Assembly: GCA_013696915.1 (NCBI GenBank)
Contig: JACCXR010000082.1
Location: 1-19,036, forward strand
Source: Euzebyaceae bacterium
GTDB lineage: Bacteria; Actinomycetota; Nitriliruptoria; Euzebyales; Egibacteraceae
DNA: 19,036 nucleotides
Direction: 5' to 3'
The translations under genes were made by a program, and so were the position numbers. Below, piece by piece: positions 14,775-19,036 of this stretch (the stretch's first letter is position 1; the number at the start of each line of letters is the position of its first letter). The notes beneath the pieces were generated by a model, which had not been told where the DNA came from, searched no databases, and worked only from the letters and a program-made list of their open reading frames with translations.

Positions 14775-15945
14775 CGCCCCCCTCCCGCCCGACCCGTCGG
14801 AGCCGCTGCCGGACCGGATCAGGCACCGCTTCCCGATCTTCGAGCGGCAGATCTACATCAACAGCTGCTCGCAGGGCGCGCTCTCCGACGCCGTGCGGGC
14901 GGCCTACGACGCCTACCTCGACGACTGGGACACCCACGGCGCCCCGTGGGAGTACTGGGTCGGGCGCACGGAGGCCGCGCGATCGGCCTTCGCCGGCCTG
15001 CTGGGCGCCGAGCCGGACGAGATCGCGGTCACGACGTCGGTGTCTGCCGGCCTCAGCGCGTTCGCCAGCGGGCTGCGTTTCGGCGCCGACCGGCCAAAGG
15101 TCGTCCTGAGCGACTTCGAGTTCCCCGCCGTCGGGCAGATCTGGCACGCACAGGAGGCCAGGGGCGCCGAGGTCGTCCACGTTGCCGACGACGGCGCGGC
15201 CACCATCCCAATGGAGCACTTCGACGCCGCCATCGACGAGCGCACGAAGATCGTGTCGGTGACGCAGGTCTGCTACCGCAACGGCAGCCGCATCGACGTC
15301 GACGGGGTCGTCAAACTGGCCCACGAGCGCGGCGCGCTGGTCGTGCTCGACGCCTACCAGGCGGTCGGCGCGCTGCCGATCGACGTCCGCGCGCTCGACG
15401 TCGACGTGCTCGTCGGCGGAGCGCTGAAGTACCTGCTCGGATCGGCGGGCCTCGGCTTCCTCTACTGCCGCGCCGACCTCCTCGAGACGATCGCGCCGAC
15501 CGCGACCGGGTGGTTCGCGGACGAGTCGATCTTCGACATGGACATCCACGACTACTCGCCCTCGCCGACCGCCCGCCGGTTCCAGTCGGGCACCCCGCCG
15601 GTGCCCAGCCTCTACGCGGGGGTGGCCGGCGTGGAGCTGATGCGCGCCATCGGCGTCGCCGACACGCACCGCCATGTGCAGGCGCTGAACACGGCGTTGA
15701 TCGAGGGGGTCACCGAGCTCGGCGGCCGTGTCGTCACCCCCCGGGAGGAGTCGCGACGCGGGCCGCTGGTCGCGATCGCCGCGGCCGACGAGCACGCCCT
15801 CGTCGCCGCCCTGGCCGCGGACGGGATCGTCACGTCGTCCCGCGACGGGAACCTGCGGGTCTCGGCCCACTGCTACAACTCGGCGGACGACATCGAGGCG
15901 GTCGTCTCGGCCCTCGCCCGCCACCGCCGCCTGCTGCGGACCTGA
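14764..15945 (+). CDS. Class V aminotransferase-fold PLP enzyme
   Basis: A 393-residue enzyme of aminotransferase class V (Pfam PF00266, the cysteine desulfurase / isopenicillin N epimerase / kynureninase fold). FPIFERQIYINSCSQG (23-38) is the family's N-terminal substrate region, VTTSVSAGL near 89-97 the phosphate-binding area, VLDAYQAVG at 194-202 holds Asp196 and Gln199 that contact PLP, and VGGALKYLLGSAGLGF at 217-232 holds the Schiff-base Lys222. The later FQSGTPPVPSLYA segment is also typical. No desulfurase-type catalytic Cys loop stands out, so transamination, decarboxylation, epimerisation or C-N lyase activity all remain possible. The TTG start at 14764 overlaps livF by 11 bases, so it is translationally tied to the transporter and probably acts on its substrate. 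Confidence 0.85.
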   Translation: MDADAPLPPDPSEPLPDRIRHRFPIFERQIYINSCSQGALSDAVRAAYDAYLDDWDTHGAPWEYWVGRTEAARSAFAGLLGAEPDEIAVTTSVSAGLSAFASGLRFGADRPKVVLSDFEFPAVGQIWHAQEARGAEVVHVADDGAATIPMEHFDAAIDERTKIVSVTQVCYRNGSRIDVDGVVKLAHERGALVVLDAYQAVGALPIDVRALDVDVLVGGALKYLLGSAGLGFLYCRADLLETIAPTATGWFADESIFDMDIHDYSPSPTARRFQSGTPPVPSLYAGVAGVELMRAIGVADTHRHVQALNTALIEGVTELGGRVVTPREESRRGPLVAIAAADEHALVAALAADGIVTSSRDGNLRVSAHCYNSADDIEAVVSALARHRRLLRT

Positions 15946-15950
15946 GCCGT

Positions 15951-15978
15951 GAATCGCCGCAGCCTGCGGAGGCGATTC
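15951..15978 (+). terminator. Hairpin after the Liv operon, probable terminator
   Basis: GAATCGCC (15951-15958) and GGCGATTC (15971-15978) are perfect reverse complements, and the inner GCA/TGC can extend pairing to a three-base loop. It begins six bases after the aminotransferase stop, the expected place for an operon terminator. Only a short TCTCGT follows, so it lacks a classical U-tract. Confidence 0.6.
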
Positions 15979-16000
15979 TCGTGACCTCGGTGGCCGCGGG

Positions 16001-16087
16001 ATGCTGCCCCCCACCCGGGGTGCGTCGAGTGGGTTACGAGCACCGTAACCCAGCCGACAGACGCCGGGTGGGGCCGCCGGGCAGCAT
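16001..16087. repeat. Nested palindrome upstream of the molybdenum hydroxylase genes
   Basis: Three layers of inverted repeat share one centre. Outermost, ATGCTGCCC (16001-16009) pairs with GGGCAGCAT (16079-16087). Next, CCCACCCGG (16010-16018) pairs with CCGGGTGGG (16064-16072), leaving a few unpaired bases on the right arm. Innermost, TGGGTTACG (16030-16038) pairs with CGTAACCCA (16044-16052) around AGCAC. The element fills much of the 216-base gap between the aminotransferase and the [2Fe-2S] subunit. The inner 23 bases look like a repressor operator, while the whole could be a terminator, a structured leader or a mobile palindromic repeat. The rest of the gap shows no open gene and no clear -35/-10 pair. 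Confidence 0.6.
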
Positions 16088-16161
16088 GGCAGGATCTTGA
16101 CGACGGTCACGAAGACGGGGCATGCTGCGCGAGCCCGGCGGCCTGCGGCCATGGAGCACAG

Positions 16162-16614
16162 ATGCTGATCGAGATCCAGGTCAACGGATCGGCCCATCCC
16201 CTCGACGTGGACCCGGGCGAGCGGCTCCTCGACACGCTGCGGGACCGGCTCGGGCTGACCGGCACCAAGGAGGCCTGCGGCCGGGGGGAGTGCGGAGCGT
16301 GTACCGTGCTGATCGACGGTCGGCCGGTGGTGTCCTGCCTGGTGCTCACCGCCCGCACCCGCGGTGCCGTCGAGACGGTCGAGGGGGTGGCCGACGAGGC
16401 GCTCCAACTGCGCGCCGCCTTCGCCGACCTCGGCGGCTTCCAGTGCGGGTTCTGCACCCCCGGCCAGATCGTGCGCGGCGTCGGCCTCCTGCGGGAGGGG
16501 CTGCCGCCCGGCGAGGAGGCCCTGCGGCGCGCGATGTCGGGCAACATCTGCCGCTGCACGGGCTACGTCGGGATCATCGGCGCGCTGCGCCGCGCCGAGG
16601 AGGCGCGGGCCTGA
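16162..16614 (+). CDS. Xanthine dehydrogenase-family [2Fe-2S] small subunit
   Basis: A 150-residue ferredoxin-like subunit of a molybdenum hydroxylase (XdhC/CoxS/NdhS type) that passes electrons from the molybdopterin site to FAD. The plant-type cluster uses Cys39, Cys44, Cys47 and Cys59 (ACGRGECGACTV). The second cluster, in the helical C-terminal domain, uses Cys95, Cys98, Cys130 and Cys132 (FQCGFCTPGQ and GNICRCTGY). All eight ligands are present and length is normal. ATG at 16162 is five bases after GGAG. The stop overlaps the next start by one base (TGATG), indicating coupled translation with the large subunit. Confidence 0.95.
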   Translation: MLIEIQVNGSAHPLDVDPGERLLDTLRDRLGLTGTKEACGRGECGACTVLIDGRPVVSCLVLTARTRGAVETVEGVADEALQLRAAFADLGGFQCGFCTPGQIVRGVGLLREGLPPGEEALRRAMSGNICRCTGYVGIIGALRRAEEARA

Positions 16615-19036
16615 TGGCGGTCGGCGAGCGGATCCGCCACGTCGACTGGGCCCGGCGGACCGCCGGGGACATCGCCTTCTCCGCCGACGTGCGACTCGAG
16701 GGCATGCTCCACGCCCGCTTCCTGCGCAGCCCGCATCCGCACGCCCGCGTCACCCGCCTGGACGTGTCGGCTGCGGCGCGGGCCCCTGGCGTGGCGGCGG
16801 TCGTCACGGCGGCCGACCTGCCGGACCGGCGCTACGTCCACCACGGCGGGCCGCTGTCCGACCGCCGCGTCGCCGCGCGGGGCGTCGTCCGGTTCGTCGG
16901 GGAGGAGGTCGCCGCCGTCGCCGCGGAGACCCGCGAGCAGGCCGAGGCGGCGCTCCGGCTCATCCGCGTCGACTACGAGCCGCTCCCCGGTGTCCTGTCT
17001 GTGGACGACGCGCTCGCCGAGGGCGCGCCGCTGGTCCACGAGGACCGGCCCGGCAACGTGGCGTTCCAGTTCAAGCGGCAGTACGGCGTCCCGCCGGTCG
17101 ACGGGGCCGTCGCCGTCACGAAGCGGGCCCGGTTCCGGTTCGGCCGGCAGGCGCACGCCTGCATGGAGCCCGGCAGCACGGTGGCGCGCTGGGACGCCGG
17201 CCGCGGGAAGCTCGAGGTGTGGACGTCGACCCAGGCCCCCTACTTCATCCGCAAGGAGATGGCCCACGTCCTCGACCTGTCGATGGGCGACGTCGAAGTC
17301 CACGAGATCGGCGTCGGCGGCGGGTTCGGCGCGAAGTCGAAGATCTCCGACCACGAGGTGCTCACGGCGGCCCTCGCCATGCGCGCCCGGCGCCCGGTGA
17401 AGGGCGTGCTCGACCGCGACGAGGAGTTCTCGACGACGAAGTGCCGGCACGCGTTCGACATCGACCTGGAGTCGTCCGCCGACGCCGAGGGGCGGCTACT
17501 GCACCGCACCGCCCGCATCCGCGTCGACAACGGCGCCTACAACCACTCCGGACCGTCGGTCATGGGCTACGGGGCCATGCTGCTCGGCTCGCAGTACCGG
17601 CTCGACGGCGTCGGCATCGACGCGCAGCTCGTCTACACGAACCACCACCCCGGCGGCCAGTTCCGCGGCTACGGCGGCCCGCAGGTCATCTTCGCGCTGG
17701 AGTCCCAGGTCGACGAGCTCGCCGACGGCCTCGGCATCGACCCGATCGACCTGCGCATCCGCAACGCCAACCGTGCCGGGGACACCACCCTCGCGGGGTG
17801 GCGGATCGTCTCCTCCGCGCTGGTGGAGTGCCTGGAGCGCGTCCGCGAGGCGATCGACTGGGACGCGAAGCGCGCCCGCGGCGGGAGCGGGCGCGGCGTG
17901 GGCGTCGCCGTCGCCGTGCATGTGAGCGGCGCGCGGGTGTACGAGGGCGCCGAGCGGTCCGAGGCCGGCGTCGACGTGGGCCTCGACGGTCGCGTCCGGG
18001 TCCGCTTCGGCGGCGCCGACGCGGGCACCTGGCAGCGGACCATGCTGGCCCAGGTGGCCGCGACCGAGCTCGGCGTCGGGGTGGACGCGGTCGACACCGT
18101 CATGATGGAGACCGCCGAGACCCCGACCGACCTCGGCGCGTGGTCCTCGCGCGGGACGTACATGAGCGGGCACGCCGTCGGCAGGGCGGCGCGCGCCGCG
18201 GCGGACGCGCTCCGGGAGCTGGCCGCCGGAAAGTTCGACTGCCGCCCGGAGGACGTCGAACTCGCCGGCGGCGCCGCCGTCGTGGACGGCAGGCGGGTGG
18301 CCATCGGCGACCTCGTCGGGCTGTCCGACCGGCAGGTCGACGGTGAACTGCGCGTCGAGGAGGCGTTCGTCACCACCGACGCCGACCCGTTCGACCCGGT
18401 CAGTGGCATCGCGAACCTGTCCGCCACCTACTCCTTCGCCGCGCAGGCGGTCGAGGTCGAGGTCGACCGGGCAACGGGCAAGGTCCGCGTCCTCGACGTC
18501 GTCGCCGCCCACGACTCCGGGATCGCCCTGAACCCCATCTCCGTCGAGAGCCAGATCATCGGCGGGGTCACGATGGGCCTCGGGGCCGCCCTCGGCGAGG
18601 AGATGGTCTACGCCGAGGGCCGGCACGCCAACCCTGCCTACCTCGACTACGCGCTGCCGCGCGCGGCCGACGTCCCGCCGATCCGCCCGATCCTCGTCGA
18701 GCACGCCGACCCCAACGGCCCGTACGGGGCGAAGGGCATCGGCGAGATCTGCCTCATCCCCACCGCCGCCGCGGTCGCGAACGCGGTGGCGCACGCGGTC
18801 GGCGTCCGCGTCCGGGATCTGCCCATCACCCCGGACAAGGTCTTGGCGGGCCTGATCGCCAACGAAGGCCGTCGGCGGCACCGGGCCCGGGTGTGGCGCC
18901 GCCCGGACCGCTGGTGGATCGCCGCCGTCCGGTGGGGCTACCCGCGCGGGCTCCACCGCCTGCTCCACACCCACGGGACCCGCCTGGCCCGCCGCCGGAC
19001 CGCCCCGCCCGTCGCCGAGCTGCGCCGGCCCACCGA
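16614..19036 (+). CDS. Xanthine dehydrogenase-family molybdopterin-binding large subunit (3' partial)
   Basis: At least 807 codons, open to the window edge. The N-terminal aldehyde oxidase/xanthine dehydrogenase a/b hammerhead covers about 15-125 (SADVRLEGMLHARFLRSPHPHA, split here by family convention after LEGM). Molybdopterin-binding domains follow, with QAHACMEPGS near 182-191, GVGGGFGAKS near 236-245, VYTNHHPGGQFRGYGGPQ near 341-358, and the active-site loop GAKGIGEICLIP, in which Glu711 is the likely catalytic base. It would hydroxylate a heterocycle or aldehyde using water and reduce FAD via the [2Fe-2S] subunit. The family normally ends after LPITPDKVL (near 735-743). Here the frame runs on with an Arg/Trp-rich linker to VAELRRPT, resembling the start of a CoxM-type FAD-binding domain, so a fusion is suspected. 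It starts with the ATG in TGATG. Confidence 0.92.
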   Translation, partial: MAVGERIRHVDWARRTAGDIAFSADVRLEGMLHARFLRSPHPHARVTRLDVSAAARAPGVAAVVTAADLPDRRYVHHGGPLSDRRVAARGVVRFVGEEVAAVAAETREQAEAALRLIRVDYEPLPGVLSVDDALAEGAPLVHEDRPGNVAFQFKRQYGVPPVDGAVAVTKRARFRFGRQAHACMEPGSTVARWDAGRGKLEVWTSTQAPYFIRKEMAHVLDLSMGDVEVHEIGVGGGFGAKSKISDHEVLTAALAMRARRPVKGVLDRDEEFSTTKCRHAFDIDLESSADAEGRLLHRTARIRVDNGAYNHSGPSVMGYGAMLLGSQYRLDGVGIDAQLVYTNHHPGGQFRGYGGPQVIFALESQVDELADGLGIDPIDLRIRNANRAGDTTLAGWRIVSSALVECLERVREAIDWDAKRARGGSGRGVGVAVAVHVSGARVYEGAERSEAGVDVGLDGRVRVRFGGADAGTWQRTMLAQVAATELGVGVDAVDTVMMETAETPTDLGAWSSRGTYMSGHAVGRAARAAADALRELAAGKFDCRPEDVELAGGAAVVDGRRVAIGDLVGLSDRQVDGELRVEEAFVTTDADPFDPVSGIANLSATYSFAAQAVEVEVDRATGKVRVLDVVAAHDSGIALNPISVESQIIGGVTMGLGAALGEEMVYAEGRHANPAYLDYALPRAADVPPIRPILVEHADPNGPYGAKGIGEICLIPTAAAVANAVAHAVGVRVRDLPITPDKVLAGLIANEGRRRHRARVWRRPDRWWIAAVRWGYPRGLHRLLHTHGTRLARRRTAPPVAELRRPT

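Noticed and set aside
16364..18346. 660-residue Arg/Pro-rich plus-strand open frame overlapping both molybdenum hydroxylase subunits
   Set aside because: It is the off-frame reading of these genes; the frame starting at 16614 carries all family motifs and continues to the window edge.
17496..18974. 492-residue minus-strand open frame opposite the molybdenum hydroxylase large subunit
   Set aside because: The plus-strand frame has clear family motifs along its whole length; the antisense frame is low-complexity and unrecognisable.

Overview
The window is very GC-rich, densely coded DNA with many GTG and TTG starts, purine-rich ribosome binding sites and tightly packed operons. Together with a three-repeat CWB2 wall-binding protein, an MmyB-type XRE regulator and an HAAT (Liv-type) ABC transporter, this points to a high-GC actinobacterium. 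A deep-branching lineage such as Nitriliruptoria is possible, but that is a guess. No tRNA, rRNA, transposase, CRISPR array or phage gene was seen. No gene-free stretch exceeds about 220 bases.

Left part (66-7450), mostly housekeeping or accessory genes. On the minus strand are a Dph6-type PP-loop ATPase and a class C beta-lactamase-like serine hydrolase. Divergent from the hydrolase is a large secreted CWB2 protein with a nonamer repeat tract after its signal peptide and an M23-like C-terminus that appears degenerate. Two minus-strand genes follow, a PaaI-type hotdog thioesterase and a small four-helix membrane protein. They diverge from an XRE/MmyB regulator, and the shared promoter region carries a perfect 28-bp inverted repeat. 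Downstream are a small antibiotic biosynthesis monooxygenase-type protein and a one-domain FAD protein resembling half of a thioredoxin reductase.

Central part (7469-15945), a transport and amine-metabolism cluster. A HemL-like class III aminotransferase is divergent from an operon ordered livK-livH-livM-(Gre-domain protein)-livG-livF-class V aminotransferase. Genes in the operon are separated by a few bases or overlap. Two PLP enzymes beside one HAAT importer suggest uptake and processing of an amino acid or other amino compound; the substrate cannot be read from sequence. The least expected member is the 189-residue protein between livM and livG. It joins a Cys/His-containing N-terminal segment to what looks like the C-terminal domain of GreA/GreB.

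Right part (15946-19036). After a hairpin and a larger nested palindrome comes a molybdenum hydroxylase locus. It has a complete [2Fe-2S] subunit and, overlapping it by one base, a molybdopterin-binding large subunit that stays open to the window edge. The large subunit continues about 60 residues past the usual family end, into sequence that looks like the start of a FAD-binding (CoxM-type) domain, so a fused large plus medium subunit is predicted.

The most interesting observations are the Gre-domain protein inside the Liv operon, the two palindromic regulatory candidates, the LivM with an internal C-terminal insertion, the FAD half-protein, and the predicted molybdenum hydroxylase fusion.
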